Shown here piece by piece: positions 45,271-53,387 of a stretch of DNA of 64,000 bases. The stretch's first letter is position 1. The number at the start of each line of letters is the position of its first letter. Under the pieces are notes generated by a model that searched no databases, was not told where the DNA came from, and saw only the letters and a program-made list of their open reading frames with translations. Source of the stretch: Bradyrhizobium sp. 164. Its GTDB lineage: Bacteria > Pseudomonadota > Alphaproteobacteria > Rhizobiales > Xanthobacteraceae. Position numbers and translations under genes: made by a program. The stretch is from NCBI RefSeq assembly GCF_023073715.1, contig NZ_JADPKA010000050.1:124001-188000 (forward strand), read 5' to 3'.

Positions 45271-46041
45271 CTATCGCCTCCGGTTCACGAACGCCTGCAT
45301 CAGCCGCGTCGGCTCGTCCGTCAGGAACGACTCGCCGAACACCTTGACACTGAGATTGACCGACTCCGTCAGCGGCAATTCCTCCCATTGCCGCAGCAGC
45401 GCCTTTTGCGATCGCAGCGCCTCGGGGCCGCATGCGAGCAACGCCTGCACGACGCGCTCGACCTCGGCATCCAGCCCGCCTTGCGGCGCAACCTTGTCGA
45501 CCAATCCCCACGCGAGCGCCGTCGGCGCGTCGATGTTCTCCGCCGTCATCACCAGCCAGCGCGCGCGGGCCCAGCCGACCAGGCGCGGCAGCAGCGCGGC
45601 ATGAATCACCGAGGGGATGCCGACGCGCACCTCCGGCATGCCGAAATGCGCATCATGGGCGGCGATGCGGAAGTCGCAGGCGGCGGCAACCTCGAGGCCG
45701 CCGCCGAGGCACCAGCCGGGCATGCGCGCGATCACGGGAGCCGGGAAGGCGCGCACCGCCTCGCAGAGATCGCGCAGGCGGCTGATGAAGGCTTCGGCCG
45801 ATCTTTGGTCGAGTTTCGCCATCTCCTTGATGTCCGCGCCGCCGATCATGCTCTTTTCGCTCTCGCCGCGCAGCACCACGACGCGGATTGCGTGGTCGGT
45901 GGCAAGCCGCTGCAAGCCTTCGCGCATGGCGTCGGTCACGGGCGAGCCGAGGATGTTGAGCGGGCCGGCGTTGCAGATCGCGACATGGACGACGCCGCGC
46001 GCATCACGCGTCACGCCGCAATGGTGGTTGAGCATTTCCAT
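45271..46041 (-). CDS. Enoyl-CoA hydratase/isomerase family protein
   Basis: I chose the ATG at 46041 (MEMLNHHCGVTRDARGVVHVAICN), giving 256 residues. The crotonase oxyanion-hole regions are visible as SMIGGADIKEMAKLD and PGWCLGGGLEVAAACDFRIAA, followed by GMPEVRVGIPSVIHAALLPRLVG. The Glu in MPEV is present. The usual second catalytic Glu region reads RLVGWARARWLVMTAENIDA and is less clear. It is divergent from a PaaI thioesterase, with a strong palindrome between them. Confidence 0.9.
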   Translation of the reverse strand: MEMLNHHCGVTRDARGVVHVAICNAGPLNILGSPVTDAMREGLQRLATDHAIRVVVLRGESEKSMIGGADIKEMAKLDQRSAEAFISRLRDLCEAVRAFPAPVIARMPGWCLGGGLEVAAACDFRIAAHDAHFGMPEVRVGIPSVIHAALLPRLVGWARARWLVMTAENIDAPTALAWGLVDKVAPQGGLDAEVERVVQALLACGPEALRSQKALLRQWEELPLTESVNLSVKVFGESFLTDEPTRLMQAFVNRRR

Positions 46042-46164
46042 GTGGCATCTCGAGGTTTGGTGGACAGGCGCAGGGCGCACCGGGTCGAGGTCACTTCCGG
46101 GCCGAAACGCCCGGCTTGTCAAGCGGGCGGTGGGCGGAGTTGCCAGGGCGAAGTCCGCCACATA

Positions 46165-46182
46165 GTATGATGTAAATCATAC
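46165..46182. promoter_or_regulatory. Operator-like palindrome GTATGATGTAAATCATAC
   Basis: Perfect 7-bp arms GTATGAT and ATCATAC flank GTAA. It lies 11 bp before the PaaI thioesterase start, in the divergent region shared with the enoyl-CoA hydratase. The nearest regulator is the TetR gene at 46793-47419, and this size and symmetry are common for TetR operators. Confidence 0.6.
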
Positions 46183-46193
46183 AAGAGGCGGTC

Positions 46194-46733
46194 ATGACCC
46201 AATCCGACCATCTTGACCTGTTTTCGCCCGACCAGCGGCGCGAGCGCGTGGTGGATTGGCAGATGCCTGCACCGGTTGCGAAGGTGGCGATGGGTCTGTC
46301 GGGCGTGGACGCCATGCTGGGCATTCGTGACGGCCGCCTGCCGCCGCCGCCCTTCGCAAAACTCATCGGCTTCACCATGGCCGTGGTTGAGCCGGGCCGG
46401 ATCGTCATGGAACTGGAGCCGCGTGAAGATCTCGAAAATACTGTCGGCCTCTTGCACGGCGCAACCGCTGCGGCGCTGCTGGATACAGCCATGGGGTGCG
46501 CGATCTCGACCCGGCTGGAGGCCGGGCAGGGCTCCGTGACCCTCGATCTGAAGCTGACCTTCCTGCGTCCGCTCTCGGTCCGTTCAGGCCTGATCTCGGC
46601 CGAAGGCAAGGTGATCAAGCTGGGGCGCCAGACCAGCTACGCTGAAGGTTTCGTTCGTGACGGCAAGGGCGCGCTGGCGGTGCATGCAACCGCAACCTTT
46701 TCCATGATCGGCAACAATCTAACTGCGATTTAA
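46194..46733 (+). CDS. PaaI-family (hot-dog fold) acyl-CoA thioesterase
   Basis: The 179-residue protein contains the hot-dog signature NTVGLLHGATAAALLDTAMGCAI (HG-x-x-x-x-L-x-D-x-x-x-G, about residues 84-106) and TLDLKLTFLRPLSVRSGLISAEGKVI. It hydrolyses small acyl- or aryl-CoA esters. A 60-residue N-terminal extension (MTQSDHLDLFSPDQRRERVVDW) precedes the domain. It is probably co-transcribed with the TetR gene 59 bp downstream. Confidence 0.9.
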   Translation: MTQSDHLDLFSPDQRRERVVDWQMPAPVAKVAMGLSGVDAMLGIRDGRLPPPPFAKLIGFTMAVVEPGRIVMELEPREDLENTVGLLHGATAAALLDTAMGCAISTRLEAGQGSVTLDLKLTFLRPLSVRSGLISAEGKVIKLGRQTSYAEGFVRDGKGALAVHATATFSMIGNNLTAI

Positions 46734-46792
46734 TGCGCCGTTCGCGACGTTCGCGTGTTATGAGATGATTTCCGACATTCAATGAGATCCGC

Positions 46793-47419
46793 ATGCGCTA
46801 TTCCCGGGAACACAAGCAGGAAACCCACGACCGCATCGTGAAGAAGGCCTCGGTGCGACTGCGCGAAAAAGGTGCCCACGGCATCGGCGTCGCCGATCTC
46901 ATGAAGGAGGCAGGCCTGACCCACGGCGGCTTCTACGCGCATTTCGATTCCCGCGAGGCGCTGGTGATCGAGTCCTTCGCCTACGCCATGGATCGCTCGA
47001 TGGAGCATTGGCGCAAGCTCACGAGCGAGGCTGCGCCGGAGAAGCGTTTGGCACTGATCGCGGATAGCTATCTCTGCGCGCTGCATCGCGACAATCCAGG
47101 CCATGGCTGCTCGATCCCCTCACTCGGCGCCGAGATCGCCCGCGAGAGCCCGAAGACGCGGAAGGCGTTTGCCGGCAAGCTCGACGAGATGATCGAGATG
47201 ATGACCGATTATATCCCGAACATGCCGCGCAAGGCCGCACGAAAACAGGCGATTGCGACGCTCGCCACGATGGCCGGCACCATGCTGCTGGCGCGCATCG
47301 CCGGCTCGAGCGAATTGTCCGACGAGGTGCTGAAGGCGGGCCGGGACAGCGCGCTTGAGGGCGCGCGGCGTGAGCCGAAGGCCGCGGCCGCGAAGAAGGC
47401 GCGCGAGAAGCAGAACTAG
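46793..47419 (+). CDS. TetR/AcrR-family transcriptional regulator
   Basis: The 208-residue protein has a TetR helix-turn-helix (HDRIVKKASVRLREKGAHGIGVADLMKEAGLTHGGFYAHFDSREALVIESF, about residues 11-60) and a helical ligand domain. The tail is Lys/Ala-rich. Its position after the PaaI thioesterase, with a palindrome before that gene, suggests that it controls the local acyl-CoA genes, probably in response to an acyl-CoA or aromatic effector. Confidence 0.92.
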   Translation: MRYSREHKQETHDRIVKKASVRLREKGAHGIGVADLMKEAGLTHGGFYAHFDSREALVIESFAYAMDRSMEHWRKLTSEAAPEKRLALIADSYLCALHRDNPGHGCSIPSLGAEIARESPKTRKAFAGKLDEMIEMMTDYIPNMPRKAARKQAIATLATMAGTMLLARIAGSSELSDEVLKAGRDSALEGARREPKAAAAKKAREKQN

Positions 47420-47441
47420 TGCCAGCTACACCCCCTCGGGA

Positions 47442-47548
47442 CCTCATCCTGAGGAGACCGCCAACCGGTCGTCTCGAAGGATGGCCGCGGGTGAGATACG
47501 GGCCTGCATGGTTCGAGACGGCACTTCGCGCCTCCTCACCATGAGGAG
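47442..47548. repeat. Palindromic intergenic repeat (CCTCATCCTGAGG / CTCACCATGAGG)
   Basis: CCTCA/TGAGG at 47442-47454 and a second CCTCA/TGAGG pair near 47535-47546 flank a GGTCGTCTCGAAGGATGG...GGTTCGAGACG pair. The nested arms form a larger hairpin between the TetR gene and the convergent LysR gene, where they could terminate both transcripts. Confidence 0.65.
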
Positions 47549-47582
47549 CTGGCAGTTGTGCTTCGGACCCGACTAATCGACG

Positions 47583-48491
47583 TTACCGCCCCGCAAACAG
47601 CGCTCGCTCGCGCTCCACGATCTCGCTGATGTAATCTGCGACGGCCCTGATCCGCGCGAGGTCCTTGCTGTCGGCGTGCATCAACATCCAGAACGTCCGC
47701 GTGATCGAGATTTCTTCGGGCAGTACGGCTTCGAGCTGCGGGTAGTCGCTTGCCATGAAGTGCGGCAGCACCGCGATTCCGAAGCCTGAGAGCGTTGCAT
47801 TGAGCTGCGCGATCAGATTGGCGCTGCGGAAACGTGCGGAGATCTTCGGCGACACCTGCGGCAGATAGTCGAGTTCCGGCGTGAACAGCAGCTCTTCGAT
47901 GTACCCGACGAAACGGTGCTGCGGCAGGTCCTGGCGCGACGTGATCTCTGGGAAACGTTCGAGATAGCCAGGCGCGGCATAGAGCCCGAGGCGGTAGTCG
48001 AGGAGCTTGCGGCCGACGATGCGGCCTTCCTTCGGCATGGTCAGGCTGATGGCGATGTCGGCCTCGCGTTTGGAGAGGCTGAACAGCCGAGCGGTGGCCA
48101 CAAGTTGCAGGTCCAGATCGGGATAACGGTCCGCAAAGGGCGCCAGCCGCGGTGCCAGAAAGGCAGTGCCAAAACCATCGGGCGCGCCGATCCGCACGGT
48201 GCCGGTCAGCCGTGCGACCGAGCCGCCGACCTGCTCCTGATTGGCGACGATGGTCGATTCCATCGCTTCCGCACTGTCGGCGACGCGCTGGCCGGCCTCG
48301 GTGAGGAGATAGCCGGTCTTGCGCCGGTCAAACAATTTTGCCGAGAGATGCTTCTCCAGCCGGTCGACGCGGCGAATCACCGTGGCATGATCGACCCCGA
48401 GCTGTTTTGCCGCAGCCGACACCGAGCCGCCCCGCACGATGGCCAGCACGAAGCGAAAGTCGTCCCAATCGATAGCGCCTTGATCCAGCAT
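47583..48491 (-). CDS. LysR-family regulator, likely of the valine-degradation operon
   Basis: I chose the ATG at 48491 (MLDQGAIDWDDFRFVLAIVRGGSVSAAAKQLGVDHATVIRRVDRLEKHL), giving 302 residues. The winged helix is near residues 8-66 and the effector domain near residues 90-290. It is divergent from mmsA with 123 bp between starts, where an 8-bp-arm inverted repeat lies. That layout suggests it activates the operon. Confidence 0.92.
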   Translation of the reverse strand: MLDQGAIDWDDFRFVLAIVRGGSVSAAAKQLGVDHATVIRRVDRLEKHLSAKLFDRRKTGYLLTEAGQRVADSAEAMESTIVANQEQVGGSVARLTGTVRIGAPDGFGTAFLAPRLAPFADRYPDLDLQLVATARLFSLSKREADIAISLTMPKEGRIVGRKLLDYRLGLYAAPGYLERFPEITSRQDLPQHRFVGYIEELLFTPELDYLPQVSPKISARFRSANLIAQLNATLSGFGIAVLPHFMASDYPQLEAVLPEEISITRTFWMLMHADSKDLARIRAVADYISEIVERERALFAGR

Positions 48492-48525
48492 TTTCGCACA
48501 TCTATGGTGCAATATCTCAGACTTG

Positions 48526-48554
48526 AATCCTATAAAATGCAGGTCGATAGGATT
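48526..48554. promoter_or_regulatory. Inverted repeat AATCCTAT-N13-ATAGGATT between lysR and mmsA
   Basis: AATCCTAT (48526-48533) and ATAGGATT (48547-48554) are perfect inverted arms spaced by 13 bp, a geometry that suits a LysR recognition site. It lies 61-89 bp upstream of the mmsA start and 35-63 bp upstream of the lysR start. Confidence 0.55.
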
Positions 48555-48560
48555 TGTCAA

Positions 48561-48600
48561 AGCGATCAGGCTCGACTTCCAGCGATCAGGCTCGACTTCC
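48561..48600 (+). repeat. Perfect 20-bp tandem duplication upstream of mmsA
   Basis: The 20-bp unit beginning AGCGATCAGG is repeated exactly at 48561-48580 and 48581-48600, ending directly at the AAGGAG ribosome site of mmsA. The exact identity of the copies suggests recent slippage. It changes the spacing between the LysR-type inverted repeat and the start codon by two helical turns. Confidence 0.85.
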
Positions 48601-48614
48601 AAGGAGATCATTCC

Positions 48615-50111
48615 ATGCGTTCAATCGGACATTTCATCGGCGGCAAGGAGGTCAAGGGTACCTCGGGCCGCACCGCCGACGTTTTCGAACCGATGACCGG
48701 TGACGTCCAGGCCAAGGTCGCGTTGGCGTCCAACGCCGAGGTTCGCGCCGCCGTCGAGAACGCGCGCGCCGCACAGCCGGAGTGGGCCGCGACAAATCCC
48801 CAGCGCCGCGGCCGCGTCATGATGAAATTCCTGGAGCTGATCCAGCGCGACTACGACAAGCTCGCCGAGCTGCTCGCGCGCGAGCACGGCAAGACCGTGC
48901 CCGACGCCAAGGGCGACATCCAGCGTGGCCTCGAGGTCGTCGAGTTCGCTTGCGGCATCCCGCATTTGATGAAGGGCGAATACACCGAAGGCGCCGGCCC
49001 CGGCATCGACATCTATTCGATGCGCCAGCCACTCGGTGTCGTCGCCGGCATAACCCCGTTCAACTTCCCGGCGATGATCCCGATGTGGAAGTTCGCCCCC
49101 GCGATCGCCTGCGGCAACGCCTTCATCCTCAAGCCGTCGGAGCGCGATCCCGGCGTGCCGATGAAGCTTGCCCAGTTGATGATCGAGGCCGGCCTGCCCG
49201 CTGGCATCCTCAACGTCGTCAACGGCGACAAGGAGGCGGTCGACGCCATCCTCGACGATCCCGACATCAAGGCCGTCGGCTTCGTCGGCTCGACGCCGAT
49301 CGCGCAGTACATCTATGAGCGTGCCGCGCAAACCGGCAAGCGCTGCCAGTGCTTTGGCGGCGCCAAGAACCACGCGATCGTGATGCCGGATGCGGACATG
49401 GACCAGGCCGTCGACGCGCTGATCGGCGCCGGCTACGGTTCGGCCGGCGAGCGCTGCATGGCCGTCTCCGTCGCCGTCCCGGTCGGCAAGTCGACTGCTG
49501 ACCGCCTGATGGAGAAGCTGATCCCGCGCGTCGAGAGCCTCAAGATCGGCACCTCGATCGATCCCTCGGCCGATTACGGTCCGCTGGTTACGCGCGAGGC
49601 GGTCGAGAAGGTCAAGAGCTACATCGACATCGGCATCAAGGAAGGTGCGACGCTCGCCGTCGACGGCCGCGGCTTCAAGATGCAGGGCTACGAGAACGGG
49701 TTCTATCTCGGTGGTTCGCTGTTCGACAACGTCACCAAGGACATGCGGATCTACAAGGAAGAGATCTTCGGCCCCGTGCTCTCGGTCGTGCGCGCGCACG
49801 ACTACAAGGAAGCACTGGCGCTGCCGTCCGATCATGACTATGGCAACGGCGTTGCCATCTTCACCCGCGACGGCGACGCCGCGCGCGACTTCGCGGCTAA
49901 GGTCAATGTCGGCATGGTCGGCATCAACGTGCCGATCCCGGTGCCGATCGCCTATTACACCTTCGGCGGCTGGAAGAAGTCGGGCTTCGGCGATCTCAAC
50001 CAGCACGGCCCGGATTCGGTCCGCTTCTACACCAAGACCAAGACGGTGACCTCGCGCTGGCCGTCCGGCGTCAAGGAAGGTGCGGAGTTCTCGATCCCGC
50101 TGATGAAGTAG
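48615..50111 (+). CDS. mmsA: Methylmalonate-semialdehyde dehydrogenase (CoA-acylating)
   Basis: The ATG at 48615 follows AAGGAG and gives 498 residues, the normal MmsA length. It starts MRSIGHFIGGKEVKGTSGRTADVFEPMTG. ALDH motifs include ITPFNFPAMIPMWKFAPAIACGN and GFVGSTPIAQYIYERAA. The catalytic Cys is in GSAGERCMA, and FGGAKNHAIVMPDAD is specific to this subfamily. It converts methylmalonate semialdehyde to propionyl-CoA, the last step of valine degradation, and heads the operon. Confidence 0.96.
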   Translation: MRSIGHFIGGKEVKGTSGRTADVFEPMTGDVQAKVALASNAEVRAAVENARAAQPEWAATNPQRRGRVMMKFLELIQRDYDKLAELLAREHGKTVPDAKGDIQRGLEVVEFACGIPHLMKGEYTEGAGPGIDIYSMRQPLGVVAGITPFNFPAMIPMWKFAPAIACGNAFILKPSERDPGVPMKLAQLMIEAGLPAGILNVVNGDKEAVDAILDDPDIKAVGFVGSTPIAQYIYERAAQTGKRCQCFGGAKNHAIVMPDADMDQAVDALIGAGYGSAGERCMAVSVAVPVGKSTADRLMEKLIPRVESLKIGTSIDPSADYGPLVTREAVEKVKSYIDIGIKEGATLAVDGRGFKMQGYENGFYLGGSLFDNVTKDMRIYKEEIFGPVLSVVRAHDYKEALALPSDHDYGNGVAIFTRDGDAARDFAAKVNVGMVGINVPIPVPIAYYTFGGWKKSGFGDLNQHGPDSVRFYTKTKTVTSRWPSGVKEGAEFSIPLMK

Positions 50112-50125
50112 GGCTGTAGCCCAGT

Positions 50126-50238
50126 CGTCATTGCGAGGAGCGTAGCGACGAAGCAAATCCAGCGGAGACAGGCTGGATTGCTTCGCGGAGCCTGTCATCG
50201 GGCCGCGCTTCCCGCGGACCCGTTGGCTCGCAACGACG
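50126..50238. repeat. Intergenic palindromic repeat, second CGTCATTGCGAG copy
   Basis: It starts CGTCATTGCGAG, has inner GAAGCAA/GATTGCTTCGC pairs and ends GGCTCGCAACGACG. It is the same family as 13318-13405 but longer, with an extra G+C-rich segment. It separates mmsA from the acyl-CoA dehydrogenase within the same operon. Confidence 0.75.
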
Positions 50239-50262
50239 GTGGAGCAAAGGGTAGGCGACGTC

Positions 50263-51408
50263 ATGCAGTTCGCTCTGAACGAGGATCAGATCGCAATTCG
50301 CGACATGGCGTTGGTGTTCGCGGCGGAGAAGATCGCGCCGCAGGCGCTGCGCTGGGACGAGGAGAAGCATTTCCCCGTCGACGTGATGCGCGAGGCCGCC
50401 ACGCTCGGCATGGGCGGCATCTACATCCGTGACGACGTCGGCGGCTCCGCCATGACGCGGTTCGATGCGGCGCTGATCTTCGAGGCGCTGGCGACGGGCT
50501 GCCCGACCACCTCGGCCTTCATCTCCATCCACAACATGGCGTCCTGGATGATCGATGCCTATGGCAGCGACACCCAGCGCCACACATGGCTGCCAAAACT
50601 CTGCACCATGGAGCTGATCGCGAGCTATTGCCTGACCGAGCCGGGCGCCGGCTCGGACGCAGCGGCGCTGCGCACCCGTGCCGTGCGCGACGGCGACCAC
50701 TACGTGCTCAACGGCCAGAAGCAGTTCATCTCCGGCGCCGGCGGCACCGACCTCCTGGTCGCGATGGTCAGGACCGGTGGCGATGGTCCCGGAGGCATCT
50801 CGACCCTCGTCATCGACGGCAAGACGCCGGGCGTCTCGTTCGGCGCCAATGAGCGCAAGATGGGCTGGAACGCGCAGCCGACCCGCGCCGTGATGTTCGA
50901 GAATGCCCGCGTGCCGGTCGCCAACCGCCTCAGCGAGGAGGGCGCCGGCTTCAAGATCGCGATGGCCGGCCTCGATGGTGGCCGCCTCAACATCACCGCG
51001 TGCTCGCTCGGTGGTGCGCAAATAGCGCTCGAAAAGGCGCGCAGCTACATGAAGGAGCGCAAGGCCTTTGGAAAACGCCTCGACGAGTTCCAGGCATTGC
51101 AATTCCGCCTCGCCGACATGGCGATCGAGCTCGAGGCCGCCCGCACCTTTTTGTGGCGCGCAGCCGCGGCGCTGGATCGCAAGGATCCTGATGCCACCAT
51201 GCTCTGCGCCATGGCGAAACGCTTCGGCACCGACGTCGGCTTCGAGGTCGCCAACCATGCGCTCCAGCTTCACGGCGGCTATGGCTACTTAAGCGAATAC
51301 GGCATCGAGAAGATCGTGCGCGATCTCCGCGTGCACCAGATCCTCGAAGGCACCAATGAAATCATGCGGCTCATCGTGGCGCGCAAGCTGATCGAGGGCG
51401 CACCATGA
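50263..51408 (+). CDS. Acyl-CoA dehydrogenase (isobutyryl-CoA dehydrogenase type)
   Basis: The ATG at 50263 (MQFALNEDQIAIRDMALVFAAEKIAPQALRWDEE) gives 381 residues. The three ACAD domains are evident: helical N-domain, beta-domain with YCLTEPGAGSDAAALRT, and C-domain with RKAFGKRLDEFQALQFRLADMA. The catalytic Glu lies in QILEGTNEIMRLIVARKL. Given its neighbours, isobutyryl-CoA from valine is the probable substrate. Its stop overlaps the next gene by 4 bp. Confidence 0.93.
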   Translation: MQFALNEDQIAIRDMALVFAAEKIAPQALRWDEEKHFPVDVMREAATLGMGGIYIRDDVGGSAMTRFDAALIFEALATGCPTTSAFISIHNMASWMIDAYGSDTQRHTWLPKLCTMELIASYCLTEPGAGSDAAALRTRAVRDGDHYVLNGQKQFISGAGGTDLLVAMVRTGGDGPGGISTLVIDGKTPGVSFGANERKMGWNAQPTRAVMFENARVPVANRLSEEGAGFKIAMAGLDGGRLNITACSLGGAQIALEKARSYMKERKAFGKRLDEFQALQFRLADMAIELEAARTFLWRAAAALDRKDPDATMLCAMAKRFGTDVGFEVANHALQLHGGYGYLSEYGIEKIVRDLRVHQILEGTNEIMRLIVARKLIEGAP

Positions 51409-52472
51409 GTGGCGTGGAAGAGGGCGACCTGATCGCCCGTGTCGAGGGCGCAGTCGGCGTGATCCGCCTCAACCGCCCGAAGGCGCTCAATGCCGTGACG
51501 CTGGAGATGTTTCGCGACATCGACAAGGCGCTCGACCGCTTCGAGGCCGATGCGGCCGTCGCTGTGATCCTGCTGGAAGGCGCCGGCGAGCGTGGGCTGT
51601 GCGCCGGCGGCGACATCCGCACACTCTGGGAAAGCTCGAAGGTCAACGGTGACCTCGGCAAGATCCTGTGGCGCGAGGAGTACATCCTCAATGCCCGGAT
51701 CAAGAAGTTCCCAAAGCCGTATGTCGCCTTCATGGACGGCATCGTGATGGGCGGCGGCGTCGGTTTGTCAGCCCATGCCAGCCATCGTGTCGTTACGGAT
51801 CGCACGAAGCTGGCAATGCCGGAAGTCGGTCTCGGCTTCTTCCCCGATGTCGGCGGCACCTATCTGTTGTCGCATTCGCCGGGCGAGATCGGCACCTATT
51901 TCGGGCTGACCGGCCAGACCATGAACGGGCCGGACGCGATCCATGCGAAGTTCGCCGATTGGGTCGTGCCGGCGGTGAAGTTGCCGGAGCTGCGCAACGT
52001 CCTGACGAAGCTGCGCCCCGATGCGACTGCGGCCGAGGTCAGCATGATCATCAACAGCTTTGCGACCGGCGAGACAGCAGGACCAGTATCTGCGAAGGAG
52101 CCGATCATCGACCCGCTGTTCGGCTTCGACCGCATGGAAGATATTGTTGCGGCGCTCAAGCGCGACGGCTCAGAGTTTGCGCTCGCCACGTTGAAGACGC
52201 TCGGCGAAAAATCGCCACGCGGCATGGTGGTGACGCTGAAGCTCTTGCGGCTCGCACGCATGGCGTCCAGCCTGGAAGAGTGTCTCGTGCGCGAATATCG
52301 CGCCGCCCTGGAGGTATTTCGCAGCGACGATTTCCGCGAGGGCGTGCGCGCCGCCGTGATCGACAAGGACCGCAATCCGACCTGGTCGCCGCCGCGGATC
52401 GAGGATGTGACGCCGCAGATGCTGGCACCATATTTCGCCGAAATCGGCGCCGACGAGCTGAAGTTCAACTAG
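51405..52472 (+). CDS. 3-hydroxyisobutyryl-CoA hydrolase (crotonase superfamily)
   Basis: The 355-residue protein is longer than the enoyl-CoA hydratases and matches the HIBCH family: GERGLCAGGDIRTLWESS, DGIVMGGGVGLSAHASHRVVTDRTKLAMPEVGLGFFPDVGGTYLLS and a C-terminal helical region. It frees 3-hydroxyisobutyrate for MmsB. It is translationally coupled to the acyl-CoA dehydrogenase. The enoyl-CoA hydratase that acts before it could be the MaoC protein downstream or one encoded elsewhere. Confidence 0.93.
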   Translation: MSGVEEGDLIARVEGAVGVIRLNRPKALNAVTLEMFRDIDKALDRFEADAAVAVILLEGAGERGLCAGGDIRTLWESSKVNGDLGKILWREEYILNARIKKFPKPYVAFMDGIVMGGGVGLSAHASHRVVTDRTKLAMPEVGLGFFPDVGGTYLLSHSPGEIGTYFGLTGQTMNGPDAIHAKFADWVVPAVKLPELRNVLTKLRPDATAAEVSMIINSFATGETAGPVSAKEPIIDPLFGFDRMEDIVAALKRDGSEFALATLKTLGEKSPRGMVVTLKLLRLARMASSLEECLVREYRAALEVFRSDDFREGVRAAVIDKDRNPTWSPPRIEDVTPQMLAPYFAEIGADELKFN

Positions 52473-52496
52473 AATATTGAAGCGGAGGAAACGACA

Positions 52497-53387
52497 ATGG
52501 CCACGGTCGCATTCATCGGTCTCGGCAATATGGGCGGCCCCATGGCCGCCAATCTGGTCAAGGCCGGCCATAAGGTGGTCGCGTTTGATCTCGTCGAGGC
52601 CTCGCGCAACCAGGCCAAGGCCGACGGCGCAGGTATTGCCGACAGCGCAGCGGGCGCGGTGAAAGGCGCGGACGTGGTCGTCACCATGTTGCCGGCCGGC
52701 AAGCACGTGCTCTCCGTCTGGAACGAGGTCGTTCCCGCGATGGCCAAGGGCACGCTGATCATCGATAGCTCGACCATCGACGTCGAGAGCGCAAGGCAGG
52801 CGCATGCGCTCGCCGCCAAGCACGGCGTGCTCTCCGTCGACGCGCCGGTCTCCGGCGGCACGGGCGGCGCCAAGGGTGCCACGCTGACCTTCATGTGCGG
52901 CGGTGAGGAGAGTGCGTTTGCGGCGGCCAAGCCCGTGCTGGAGAATATGGGCAAGAAGATCGTCCATTGCGGCGGCGCCGGCGCCGGCCAAGCCGCGAAG
53001 ATCTGCAATAACATGATCCTCGGTATTTCCATGATTGCGGTGAGCGAGGCATTTGCACTGGCTGAGAAGCTCGGGCTCTCGCATCAGGCGCTGTTCGACG
53101 TCGCCTCGACCTCGTCGGGTCAGTGCTGGTCGCTGACGACCTATTGTCCGGTGCCGGGCCCGGTGCCGACCTCGCCAGCCAACAACGACTACAAGCCGGG
53201 CTTTGCCTCGGCGCTGATGGTGAAGGATCTGACGCTGGCGCAGGACGCGGCGAAGGCGGCAGGTGCGGTGACGCCGCTCGGCAAGCATGCGCAGGAGATC
53301 TATCAGTCCTTCGACGCCGCCGGGCAGGGCGGGGTGGATTTTTCCGGAATTATCAAGCACGTTAGGGCGCTGGCCGGGAACACTTGA
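52497..53387 (+). CDS. mmsB: 3-hydroxyisobutyrate dehydrogenase
   Basis: The 296-residue protein begins MATVAFIGLGNMGGPMAANLVKAGHKV (Rossmann GxGxxG). It has the family substrate motif DAPVSGGTGGAKGATLTFMCGG and the catalytic Lys in GGAGAGQAAKICNNMILG. It oxidises 3-hydroxyisobutyrate to methylmalonate semialdehyde, which MmsA then uses. Its stop overlaps the next start (TGATG). Confidence 0.96.
   Translation: MATVAFIGLGNMGGPMAANLVKAGHKVVAFDLVEASRNQAKADGAGIADSAAGAVKGADVVVTMLPAGKHVLSVWNEVVPAMAKGTLIIDSSTIDVESARQAHALAAKHGVLSVDAPVSGGTGGAKGATLTFMCGGEESAFAAAKPVLENMGKKIVHCGGAGAGQAAKICNNMILGISMIAVSEAFALAEKLGLSHQALFDVASTSSGQCWSLTTYCPVPGPVPTSPANNDYKPGFASALMVKDLTLAQDAAKAAGAVTPLGKHAQEIYQSFDAAGQGGVDFSGIIKHVRALAGNT

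Noticed and set aside
44944..46182. Treating the palindromes at 44944 and 46165 as the same operator
   Set aside because: They share ATCAT/ATGAT words, but the order of half-sites is reversed and the spacing differs, so common binding is unproven.
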